From positions 1 through 12,996 of the forward strand of contig CACXDE010000271.1 in assembly GCA_902766305.1 (NCBI GenBank): a stretch of 12,996 bases of DNA. Direction: 5' to 3'. The notes under the pieces are model-generated. The model ran no database searches and was not told the origin of the DNA. It worked only from the letters and a program-made list of their open reading frames with translations. The DNA is from an uncultured Ruminococcus sp. Lineage in GTDB: Bacteria > Bacillota > Clostridia > Oscillospirales > Acutalibacteraceae. The position numbers were made by a program, and so were the translations under genes. Shown one piece after another: positions 1 to 6,964 of this stretch (the first letter of the stretch is position 1; each line of letters opens with the position of its first letter).

Positions 1-180
1 CAGCACCACTACGATTGCCGCAGTGTTTGTGGTGCCTGACATAATCTCTCTTAGATCGGTACTAATGCGAAGCAATCGCTCTAATTGGGATTTTGCTTGT
101 CAAGCACCTAATCGCTTGTTCACAGAATGTTCGCGGTGCCTGACACCGGGTTTTGTGTTGTTCTTCTTTGTCAGCACGAC
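1..180. repeat. Cluster of REP-like inverted GGTGCCTGACA repeats
   Basis: Copies of a GGTGCCTGACA core lie in alternating orientation. Forward copies are at 31-41 and 135-147 (the latter extends to GGTGCCTGACACC). Reverse copies are TGTCAAGCACC at 98-108, CAGCACC at 1-7 (cut by the window edge) and a partial TTGTCAGCAC near 168-177. Neighbouring copies can pair: 3-9 with 29-35 is a perfect 7-bp stem, and 98-108 with 135-145 is an 11-bp stem with one mismatch. Alternating short palindromes in intergenic DNA are typical of REP/BIME elements mobilised by REP-associated Y1 transposases (family knowledge). No transposase is present in the window. A further forward copy lies at 481-491, just beyond the last operon gene. 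Confidence 0.5.
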
Positions 181-239
181 ATCATTCCCTTTTATAGCTG
201 TTCTATAATGCTATACAGTATGAATATCGTTCATAATGA

Positions 240-450
240 CTGCTGTAGCTAAAGCACTAGCCCTGCACAGCATGCGCCATTTCGAGGCCGAATCTACAAG
301 CTCGGAGGATTACTACGCTTATTCCTGACATTACTGCTTCGGGACCAAGTCTCGGTTGCGATCGCCGGTGACGCTTATCGCATGTGCTTACCGCTATACC
401 GGTTCCCACTCGGAAACAAAGAGCTTTACATGTGCTGATCAGACACATGT
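240..450. other. G+C-rich structured block, possible mobile-element end or ncRNA
   Basis: This stretch between the REP-like cluster and the operon end is visibly richer in G+C than the flanking DNA and carries several short self-complementary segments. ACATGTG (428-434) pairs with CACATGT (444-450) around a palindromic CTGATCAG. GCGATCGC (358-365) is itself palindromic, and ACCG/CGGT arms flank CTATAC near 389-402. A 63-codon minus-strand frame (257-448) is open but has no recognisable domain and no convincing ribosome-binding site, so I do not call it a gene. Possible readings are the end of an insertion element, a structured RNA, or an intergenic repeat. I recognise no specific family. Confidence 0.3.
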
Positions 451-480
451 ACGGCGTGGAGCAGCATTAACTCACATCAC

Positions 481-491
481 TGCCTGACACC
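481..491. repeat. Additional REP-like core downstream of the operon
   Basis: TGCCTGACACC repeats the last 11 bases of the element at 135-147 and sits 15 bases beyond the stop codon of the luxC-like gene. On the minus strand it reads GGTGTCAGGCA immediately after the operon. No intrinsic terminator with a T-tract is visible here, so this repeat lies where transcription of the operon would end. Confidence 0.45.
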
Positions 492-506
492 AATGTGTGG
501 TATAGA

Positions 507-1727
507 TTACTCGATTGTGATAAATCTCGTCATCATCGAAATCAAATTATATCCATCCCATATCAGGTCAAAATCCATTGTCTTCCCAATTGGAACAATA
601 CGATCGATTCCCTTTATCCCAGACCGAATTAAAGGCAAGAATGCATCCTTATCTCCGATATAGCTTATTGTCTGGCATCTATTGTCCGAACACAGGCTCT
701 TTAATTCCATCAGGTCATCGCAATCGTATTCATAGAAGAAACCGCTGTTTTCTCTTAGCTCTATAATCTCATTCAGATCAGAAACCTTTACTCGCACGAT
801 CATATTATCCGCATGAGGAAGGATCTGTACTATCGGCTTCTTTACGGCGACAAGGCAGGATTTAACCAGCTTATCGACTCCTTGGATATCTAAGAAGATA
901 TATTTTCTTTTTACCACATCATGTTCATGTTCCCAGAAGATCAATTTTGCCTCTTCTTTTCGTTTTCCTGTCCATATTATCAATCGTGGACTACTACAAG
1001 CGTTCTGATCACTAAAATAAGTATCGTTATAAAACCCTTCTGCAATATTCCACTTGTCCTCCAAAGCAAGGTAGGTATCACTATCAATGACAGCAAAAGA
1101 ATAACGATCAGCAAAGGTTATTTCTCCAGAGCGCGGTGGCAGGGGGGATCTCCGAATCTCCTTAATAGTCTGGTCCCCACCCCAAATGACGCGCATATCG
1201 GCTATTGAAGAGAACAGGTCATTGACCTTTTTGTCATGTCCGTATTGGACAAGACAAATATATGACTTGATATCGGGATGCTGCTCAAGCACGGAGCAGA
1301 TTGCTTTCACGAGAATCTCCACCTGATCAAAGTCCTTAGTCGGCATACGGACTATATTTGCATTGCCACACAGAAGGCCAGATACCATAGAGTACCCAAA
1401 AATTACAGGCACATTAGACGGAGCAATGTGAAACACCACTCCCCGACCTAGTCGGGTCATGCCAGTCATACCATCGTCCTTTAAGAATCTCTCCCTTAAT
1501 TTCAGTTGTGATGCCTTGCGTATCCAAAAGGCAAAAGTAATAATGTCAGAATAAGTTTTCGCTCTACTGCTGTGCATTAGATACTGGGACAAATCGTTGA
1601 GAAAGCATAATACTACATCATCAAAGGGCATTTTTGTCGGAACATAGGGCATATGACGCAATGTACTTTCGTTGCCAACTAGATATGTAACTTCCGAAAG
1701 AGTATCATCCTTTAAATCTGTCAGCAT
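507..1727 (-). CDS. LuxC-like acyl-CoA/acyl-protein reductase
   Basis: This is a 406-residue protein of the LuxC acyl-CoA reductase family (aldehyde dehydrogenase fold). In the luminescence system LuxC takes an acyl group from LuxE onto a cysteine and reduces it to an aldehyde with NADPH. Visible family marks are HIAPSNVPVIFGYSM (about 100-114) and GNANIVRMP (121-129) in the nucleotide-binding half, VIWGGDQTIKEIR (180-192), and the catalytic segment DQNACSSPR with Cys244. The C-terminal stretch DRIVPIGKTMDFDLIWDG (about 375-392) is also typical. Length is slightly below that of marine LuxC proteins. It is the last operon gene; its start overlaps the end of the luxE-like gene by 23 bases, with a GGGGGTG ribosome-binding site upstream. 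No luciferase genes are present, so the aldehyde probably feeds biosynthesis. The family is secure; the substrate is unknown. Confidence 0.93.
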   Translation of the reverse strand: MLTDLKDDTLSEVTYLVGNESTLRHMPYVPTKMPFDDVVLCFLNDLSQYLMHSSRAKTYSDIITFAFWIRKASQLKLRERFLKDDGMTGMTRLGRGVVFHIAPSNVPVIFGYSMVSGLLCGNANIVRMPTKDFDQVEILVKAICSVLEQHPDIKSYICLVQYGHDKKVNDLFSSIADMRVIWGGDQTIKEIRRSPLPPRSGEITFADRYSFAVIDSDTYLALEDKWNIAEGFYNDTYFSDQNACSSPRLIIWTGKRKEEAKLIFWEHEHDVVKRKYIFLDIQGVDKLVKSCLVAVKKPIVQILPHADNMIVRVKVSDLNEIIELRENSGFFYEYDCDDLMELKSLCSDNRCQTISYIGDKDAFLPLIRSGIKGIDRIVPIGKTMDFDLIWDGYNLISMMTRFITIE

Positions 1728-2796
1728 AGGTATCGCTGCACCCCCTTATCTCCGCGCTTTTCAATCGACCGGTGATTTTAAAGTACTTTCCTTTTCTGCC
1801 ACATGGACAGTCGTCTACACCACAGACAACTCCCTTGTCTTCTGTTAAAAGGCTGTGACCGGGATATGATTCAGGTATCGTCGAAACTACCTGTATGATT
1901 CCCGACTCGCCTATTTCACATTCCGAGAAATCAATCGGACGACGCATAATCACATCCGAGAAGATGCTCGCGTGCAAATGTCCGCATTCACACTCCATAT
2001 AAATACAGCCGGTCTGCTCCACCATGCCATAATAATCATGTATATGCTGTAGCCCGCAGACGTCCCGCAATCTGGCATAAAACTCTTCCTTGCTGATGGC
2101 TTCTGAAATTAGCTTTTTCCACCCTCCGCCATGGATCAAAATGCCATTGGAAAGGTCAAAAGAAATCCCTTCCACTTCCAACCGTCTCAGTTCCTTATAA
2201 AAGTGCTGCCAGATCATAAAAGTAAAGCCAAAGAGAAGAATCCTTTGCCCGTGATACTTCCCAAGAAAATCTTTTAGCTCTTCTACATCCAACTTCATGT
2301 TTTCGTCCAGTGCGTAAATCCTTTTCGCCCCAAATACGGAAAATCCCAGAATACCTGCACCCCGTGCAGAAAACACGCGTCTGTCTTTCACTACCTCGGG
2401 ACTATCGATAATAATCATGGGCATCCGGGAAGACCCGGTGAAATCTGAAACGATCTTCACCATAGCCTTCTGCTGATTGGCAGAGGTGATTCTGTCCAAG
2501 TATATCCTGCTGACCACCTGCCCAGTAGTGCCAGAGGAAGTCATCGTTTTCACCACATTCTCCTTTGATACAGATTTCAGATTCAATTCCTTGAAAAGTC
2601 GCACCGGAAGGAACGGCATGTCCTTATAAGAACTGGCACCTCCTTTATACCTCATAGCATCCAGGATTCTCTGATATTCCGGGCAGTTCTCACGGTGAAG
2701 CTCTGTGAGCTCAGAGAGCCGTTCTGTCACCAATACTTCCTTATCCTCTTGCTTCATGGCAAAGGGAGGGATCGGCAATATCTCTTCAAATGTCAT
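1705..2796 (-). CDS. LuxE-like acyl-protein synthetase
   Basis: This 363-residue protein belongs to the LuxE acyl-protein synthetase family (related to phenylacetate-CoA ligase-type adenylating enzymes). Such enzymes activate a carboxylic acid with ATP, hold it on a cysteine and pass it to LuxC. The ATP-binding loop is TSSGTTGQ (86-93). HGGGWKK (222-228), DYYGMVEQTG (254-263) and FKITGRLKSAEIRG (339-352) are further family motifs. Cys353 lies 11 residues from the C-terminus, matching the near-terminal acylated cysteine known for LuxE (assignment by position). Two C-x-C pairs (269/271 and 330/332) could bind a metal. The start follows GGAGG (2805-2809) by 8 bases, and only 3 bases separate it from the thioesterase stop. 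Pairing with the next gene supports a reductase complex. Confidence 0.92.
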   Translation of the reverse strand: MTFEEILPIPPFAMKQEDKEVLVTERLSELTELHRENCPEYQRILDAMRYKGGASSYKDMPFLPVRLFKELNLKSVSKENVVKTMTSSGTTGQVVSRIYLDRITSANQQKAMVKIVSDFTGSSRMPMIIIDSPEVVKDRRVFSARGAGILGFSVFGAKRIYALDENMKLDVEELKDFLGKYHGQRILLFGFTFMIWQHFYKELRRLEVEGISFDLSNGILIHGGGWKKLISEAISKEEFYARLRDVCGLQHIHDYYGMVEQTGCIYMECECGHLHASIFSDVIMRRPIDFSECEIGESGIIQVVSTIPESYPGHSLLTEDKGVVCGVDDCPCGRKGKYFKITGRLKSAEIRGCSDTYADRFKG

Positions 2797-2799
2797 TCA

Positions 2800-3498
2800 T
2801 TACACCTCCAACTTTTTCTGAATGATCTTCGCCATTTTGCTAATATGCTCCTGAATAAAGAAATGGTTCCCTTCAAATCGGTAGAAATCAGTTTCACCAA
2901 CAAAGTAATTCTTCCAGAACACCATTTCCTTTAGAGGTGTATCCGTCTCTGAATAAAAGAACGTCGCCGGGATTTCCGTCTTCAGATCCAGTTTTTCAAA
3001 CTGATACGCTCTGATAATTGAATAGTCCGCCCGGTACAGAGGAAGGTAAGTCCGCCAGAAAGGCCTGTTATTAATCAGCTTTTCTGGAACAGCCCCAAAC
3101 TGTATTGTTCTTTCCTTGACCCACGCATCCAATTCATCTGGAGTAAAATCCAGCAATTCTGCCTTTGTATGCGGTTCATGTGCCGCAAGAAATACATGGG
3201 AGGGCAGCATCAACTTGTCACTTATTATCCGTCTCAAAACCTCTACAACTGAAATGCTCCCCATGCTGTATCCCATTAGCCCATACTGTCTGCAAGAATA
3301 AGCCTCCTTAAATCTGGAAAACATGTCATCAGCCAGCGCATCAAAATCTTGATACATTGGCTCTTTCCGGCGGCACCCATGTCCGGCATATTCAAGCTTC
3401 ACAAGATCGATATTCGGAAGTTCCTTTTCAATTATATCAAAGAAAGCTGCCGTTCCTCCAGCGAAGGTACAGCAGAACAACTGTGGTTTATCCTTCAT
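2800..3498 (-). CDS. Type II thioesterase (alpha/beta hydrolase, GrsT-like)
   Basis: A 232-residue alpha/beta hydrolase of the type II thioesterase family, which releases or edits acyl groups on carrier proteins. FAGGTAAFF (12-20) is the usual N-terminal oxyanion-region motif. GYSMGS contains the nucleophile Ser78, Asp186 sits in SETDTPLK, and His212 in GNHFFI completes a likely Ser-Asp-His triad. An ATG 13 codons upstream (3537) is possible, but it would overlap the ligase gene by 50 bases and add a tail outside the domain; starting at 3498 gives an 11-base overlap and normal family length. The position between the ligase and the luxE/luxC pair resembles the role of LuxD, the acyl-transferase/thioesterase of luxCDE, or an editing enzyme for the adjacent carrier protein. 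Confidence 0.88.
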   Translation of the reverse strand: MKDKPQLFCCTFAGGTAAFFDIIEKELPNIDLVKLEYAGHGCRRKEPMYQDFDALADDMFSRFKEAYSCRQYGLMGYSMGSISVVEVLRRIISDKLMLPSHVFLAAHEPHTKAELLDFTPDELDAWVKERTIQFGAVPEKLINNRPFWRTYLPLYRADYSIIRAYQFEKLDLKTEIPATFFYSETDTPLKEMVFWKNYFVGETDFYRFEGNHFFIQEHISKMAKIIQKKLEV

Positions 3499-4906
3499 AG
3501 CGCTGTACCAATTCCTTGTACAGAGTCTTTCCTGCATCGTTCTTTGGGATTTCCTGAATCGTCAGAACTTTAAACGCAGCTGGGTTCAATTTAGTTTTTT
3601 CAACGATAAACTCCCTTATCTGCCACTCCAGACTGCCATCTGTCACAAAAATATACATATGGTCGTCTATCCCGGTGCTGGCTACCTCAGTTTCAAACGC
3701 GCCTTTAATCAGGCGCTCTATCTCATCGAGGTTTACTCTGTTTCCGTATATTTTCAGGAAACGTTTCTTTCGACCAACGATATAGTAATACCCGTCCTCA
3801 TCAAATTGCGCCAAATCACCGGTTTCCAGGATGCCGTGCCGCTCGTCGCCCTTGGCAAGATCCTCACCGCACTCAGCATATCCAAGCGTGACATTCTTCC
3901 CTTCGTAGACCAACTCACCCGTCTTATACGGTGCCAATACCTCTGTTCCACCAGTTCCAATTAAATGAAACTTACCGCCGGGTATAGCAATACCCATAGA
4001 GCCTTTTTTCTCCAATGCCTTTTCCGGTGGAAGATACCCCATTCTGGCTGTTGCTTCACACTGACCATACATCACAACGAATTTCTTTCCCTGCTCTTCT
4101 GCATACCGGGCAAACTTCTCATGAAGTTCTGGGAGAATTTTTCCACCGGCCTGTGTCATAGTGCGCAAGGCAGGGAGCTTCATGCGATAGAAACGTAGCT
4201 TATCCAGCATCTCGTAGGTATAGGGAACTCCACCAAATGAGGTGGCTCCAGCCTCTTTAAAGAAGTGCCAGAACTCCTTCTGCATTAATCCCTTATCTGT
4301 TAGCAGAACCGTTGCTCCAACCAGCAGATGGGAGTTGATGATAGATAAACCATAAGTATAATTCATGGGAAGTGTCGTGATTGGCCGCTCCATCTCATCC
4401 AATGCCAAGTACTGCGCGATAGCACTGGCATTATCCAGCACATTCTCGTAGGACTGACGGACAAACTTTGGGGAGCCTGTTGACCCGGAAGTAGTCAGGA
4501 GAAGAGCCAGGTCCTCATTAAGACGATAGGCGTTCTCATCCACAGTCTTCAATAGAGCGTAGTGCCACGCTGAATATACCATCTCCATCCCCGGAAACTG
4601 TTCAACCTGATCCTCAGGAATCCAGAGATAATCTGGCTTATAGGTCCTAATCAGATCATGTGCCATTTGCCGGTCTATGTGACTGTTTAGTAGAACAGGG
4701 ACTATACCATGATTTAAAAAAGCCGTATAACCGATGACAGAACCGATTTCATTCCGGCAAAAAGAAAAAAGGAGACATCGTCTCCCTAGCGCATCAAAGA
4801 GGGAGCGTGTCTCGGAATTCAACGTTTTATAACTTATTTCATTTCCAAATTCATCCTGAAGAGCACATCTATCGTTATGTTTGCTGAATTTCCATACTTT
4901 GCACAT
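3488..4906 (-). CDS. Stand-alone AMP-binding acyl ligase (carrier-protein loading)
   Basis: A 472-residue adenylate-forming enzyme of the ANL superfamily. It would activate a carboxylic acid with ATP and transfer it to a thiol, most likely the phosphopantetheine arm of the carrier protein encoded immediately upstream. Motifs in order: P-loop-like TTSGSTGSPK (138-147), MYGQCEAT (279-286), ETGDLAQFDEDGYYYIVGRK (361-380), the hinge/RFLKIYGNRVNLDEIE stretch (382-397), and PKNDAGKTLYKEL with likely catalytic Lys460. Length is shorter than that of most fatty acyl-CoA synthetases, close to that of D-alanine:carrier ligases and loading enzymes. No condensation or ketosynthase domain is attached. Its start overlaps the carrier protein stop by one base (TAATG), consistent with translational coupling. 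Whether the substrate is a fatty, hydroxy or amino acid cannot be told. Confidence 0.9.
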   Translation of the reverse strand: MCKVWKFSKHNDRCALQDEFGNEISYKTLNSETRSLFDALGRRCLLFSFCRNEIGSVIGYTAFLNHGIVPVLLNSHIDRQMAHDLIRTYKPDYLWIPEDQVEQFPGMEMVYSAWHYALLKTVDENAYRLNEDLALLLTTSGSTGSPKFVRQSYENVLDNASAIAQYLALDEMERPITTLPMNYTYGLSIINSHLLVGATVLLTDKGLMQKEFWHFFKEAGATSFGGVPYTYEMLDKLRFYRMKLPALRTMTQAGGKILPELHEKFARYAEEQGKKFVVMYGQCEATARMGYLPPEKALEKKGSMGIAIPGGKFHLIGTGGTEVLAPYKTGELVYEGKNVTLGYAECGEDLAKGDERHGILETGDLAQFDEDGYYYIVGRKKRFLKIYGNRVNLDEIERLIKGAFETEVASTGIDDHMYIFVTDGSLEWQIREFIVEKTKLNPAAFKVLTIQEIPKNDAGKTLYKELVQRYEG

Positions 4907-5148
4907 TAAAAGTCCACCCCATACTCTTCTTTAGAGAGAATTTCCTTACCCTTTTCATAAGAGTTAAAATCAATTATGTCATCCGTATCCATCATTATGT
5001 CAAACGCCTCTTCCAGCGATGCAATAAGAGTCATATGACCTACTGAATCCCACGCAGTTATATCTTGATATTTTAAGCCTGCAAGTTGGTCTTCTCTTAT
5101 CTCAAACGCTTCAACAAAAGCAGCATTATACTTCTCCAAATTGCTCAC
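4906..5148 (-). CDS. Acyl carrier protein
   Basis: A small acidic carrier protein of about 80 residues. The attachment site for the 4'-phosphopantetheine arm is the serine in ITAWDSVGHM (Ser35 from the start chosen here), followed by the usual helix-II pattern LIASLEEAFDI. It carries acyl groups as thioesters in the cytoplasm, and its neighbours are a ligase that could load it and a thioesterase that could unload it. I chose the GTG at 5148 because GGAGG (5157-5161) lies 8 bases before it. An ATG at 5169, overlapping the transketolase stop, has that GGAGG inside its own codons 3-5 and no good site of its own. It is a dedicated ACP rather than the fatty acid synthesis ACP, judging from context. 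Confidence 0.9.
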   Translation of the reverse strand: MSNLEKYNAAFVEAFEIREDQLAGLKYQDITAWDSVGHMTLIASLEEAFDIMMDTDDIIDFNSYEKGKEILSKEEYGVDF

Positions 5149-5165
5149 TAGATTTACCTCCAATT

Positions 5166-6137
5166 TCATTTGTTAAAGAAATTCTGTACCTTTACTCTTA
5201 TATTAGCAGATGTCAATCCGCTTTCCTGCAATTGCCAAGAATAACTGCCCGCATGAACAAATAAATCTTCTATACCAATCGGAACAACAGTTTTATGAGA
5301 GCCTAACCTACATAGTATTTCTGACACTGCACCGTACAAGCCACCAATTATACTGTGTTCTTCCACTGTTACAATAAGCCTGTGTGCTTCATTTGCCTCC
5401 ATAAGAGCATCTTTGTCAAGCGGCTTTACTGTATGCATATTGATTACGGAACTTGAAATACCATCCTCTTGCAGCATCCTTACCGCCTCCAGAGCAACTG
5501 AAACCATAGAACCAGTTGCGATTAGGCAGACATCTGTTCCGCGACAAAGCCAAATCGCTTTACCGATCCGAAATTCGTAATCCTCTGTATACACAATGGG
5601 AGTGTTTACAGAACCGGTCAAACGAATATATGTAGGATCAGGCGTATCCGATACAGCTATCATAGCTTTTACAGTTTCCATGCAGTCTGCAGGAGATATA
5701 AGTGTGATATTTGGTAAAGCTCTCATCAATGCCATATCTTCTATGCTAATATGAGTAGCGCCTAATATCCCAACCGCATATCCAGCTGTCAGCCCAATCA
5801 GCTTTATGGGGAACTTCATGTATGACATATTCACACGAACCTGGTCTGCGCATCGTGAAGTACAAAAACTGGCATATGTATTCACAAAAGGAACAAACCC
5901 TTCCTTCGCTAGCCCAGCAGCTATACCAATCATATTCTGCTCAGCAATTCCTACATTATATATTCGATCTGGACAGGATGTTTTAAGTCGATCCAATCCT
6001 GAAAAAGAACATAAATCAGCAGTCATTATAACTACTTTAGGATTACTTTCTACGAGTTCCCTTGCGGCAATTCCATGAGCTCCGCATGTTCCTAGAAGTG
6101 ACCATGCTCTGGCACTTTTCTTATTATATTCAATCAT
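5166..6137 (-). CDS. Transketolase, C-terminal subunit (pyrimidine-binding and C domains)
   Basis: About 323 residues matching the second half of transketolase: the pyrimidine-binding domain followed by the transketolase C-terminal domain. YNVGIAEQNMIGIAAGLA carries the glutamate (about residue 66) that activates the thiamine ring. The segment after GYAVGILGATHISIEDMALM and the stretch PNITLISPADCMETVKAM are typical, as is VEEHSIIGGLYGAVSEIL near the C-terminus. It must pair with the N-terminal subunit encoded just upstream to form an active site. An in-frame TTG at 6149 would lengthen the product by four codons; ATG 6137 is preferred and overlaps the previous stop by 8 bases. Its position among acyl-activation genes argues for a specialised ketol-transfer reaction rather than the pentose phosphate pathway (inference). 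Confidence 0.93.
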   Translation of the reverse strand: MIEYNKKSARAWSLLGTCGAHGIAARELVESNPKVVIMTADLCSFSGLDRLKTSCPDRIYNVGIAEQNMIGIAAGLAKEGFVPFVNTYASFCTSRCADQVRVNMSYMKFPIKLIGLTAGYAVGILGATHISIEDMALMRALPNITLISPADCMETVKAMIAVSDTPDPTYIRLTGSVNTPIVYTEDYEFRIGKAIWLCRGTDVCLIATGSMVSVALEAVRMLQEDGISSSVINMHTVKPLDKDALMEANEAHRLIVTVEEHSIIGGLYGAVSEILCRLGSHKTVVPIGIEDLFVHAGSYSWQLQESGLTSANIRVKVQNFFNK

Positions 6138-6963
6138 TTTCAGCACCAAGTTCTACCAAAGCTTTCTCATACAAGCTTTTACTTAAGCGGGCGTTATGAT
6201 ACCTATAATCATTTTCCATAAAGGAAATCCCCTTCCCTTTGATGGTATTTGCAATAATGACGTATGGTTTTCTGCTCTGAAATTCAAACGCTTCGAGCAG
6301 ATCAGCAATATCATGTCCCTTGACTTCGTTCACATCCCAACCAAATGATTCCCATTTATCTGCCATAGGATCCATATTCATAATCTGAATGGTCTCTCCA
6401 TCATACTGCAATCTATTGCAGTCAATAATAGCAACTAACTGATTAGTTTGAAAATGTGATGCACTTGCAGCTGCCTCCCATATGGAACCTTCATCACATT
6501 CGCCGTCTCCAAGGAGGACATATACTCGCGATGAACTATTATTCTTTCTTCTAAGGCCAAGACAAGTTCCAACCCCCTGGGAAAGCCCTTGCCCCAAGCT
6601 CCCACTGGCAAACTCAATTCCCTTGAGACCATTCAAAGAAGGATGTCCACACAATAGGCTATAATCTTGTTTAAATGTTGACAGTTGATTCACATCAAGA
6701 TATCCGCTTTCAGCCATCGCAGCATATAGCGCCATAGCCGCATGGCCCTTACTTAGAATAAGCCTGTCCCGATTCTCCCAATTTGGATCATCTATATTAA
6801 GTTTCAAAACACCAAGATATAAACAAGCCAGTATTTCTACAGAAGAGAGGCTTCCCCCAAGGTGAGCACCCACATTTCCAACATTATATGTCATATTAAT
6901 GATGTGATGACGCATTCTTTTCGAGGCAACGCATATTTTATCAATCAGTTCACGATCCGGCAC
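6130..6963 (-). CDS. Transketolase, N-terminal subunit (thiamine diphosphate-binding)
   Basis: About 277 residues matching the first half of transketolase. The thiamine diphosphate/Mg site is clear: GDG (152-154) followed about 30 residues later by IIDCN ending at Asn183. Conserved histidines occur in GAHLGGSLS, SKGHAAMALY and CGHPS, followed by GSLGQGLS, all characteristic of transketolase rather than of pyruvate dehydrogenase E1. The GTG at 6963 is chosen because GGAGG (6972-6976) lies 8 bases before it and it begins one base after the SDR stop. An ATG at 6978 has no comparable site because the GGAGG falls within its own second and third codons. It forms a heteromer with the following gene product. 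Two-gene transketolases are common in Clostridia and archaea; here the pair is embedded in a biosynthetic operon. Confidence 0.93.
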   Translation of the reverse strand: MPDRELIDKICVASKRMRHHIINMTYNVGNVGAHLGGSLSSVEILACLYLGVLKLNIDDPNWENRDRLILSKGHAAMALYAAMAESGYLDVNQLSTFKQDYSLLCGHPSLNGLKGIEFASGSLGQGLSQGVGTCLGLRRKNNSSSRVYVLLGDGECDEGSIWEAAASASHFQTNQLVAIIDCNRLQYDGETIQIMNMDPMADKWESFGWDVNEVKGHDIADLLEAFEFQSRKPYVIIANTIKGKGISFMENDYRYHNARLSKSLYEKALVELGAEND

Positions 6964-6964
6964 A

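Noticed and set aside
257..448. 63-residue minus-strand open frame
   Set aside because: It has no recognisable domain or convincing ribosome-binding site, is Arg/Cys-rich in a way typical of G+C-rich non-coding DNA, and overlaps palindromic structure.
1..506. CRISPR array at the left end
   Set aside because: The repeats are short, alternate in orientation and are unevenly spaced, which fits REP-like palindromes rather than regular direct repeats with uniform spacers.
507..2796. Bioluminescence (lux) operon
   Set aside because: LuxC- and LuxE-like genes are present, but no luciferase alpha or beta subunit, LuxG or typical LuxD is found. The neighbours are transketolase, ACP and glycosylation genes.
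3659..4198. Plus-strand open frames opposite the acyl ligase
   Set aside because: They are antisense to conserved ANL motifs, with no ribosome-binding sites or recognisable domains.
2800..5148. Nonribosomal peptide or polyketide synthase cluster
   Set aside because: A stand-alone ligase, carrier protein and type II thioesterase occur, but there is no condensation, ketosynthase or multidomain module in the window.
5166..6963. 1-deoxy-xylulose-5-phosphate synthase or pyruvate dehydrogenase E1
   Set aside because: DXS is a single longer chain, and E1 subunits have different motifs. The SKGHAA, GHPS and GSLGQGLS segments with separate N and C genes fit transketolase.
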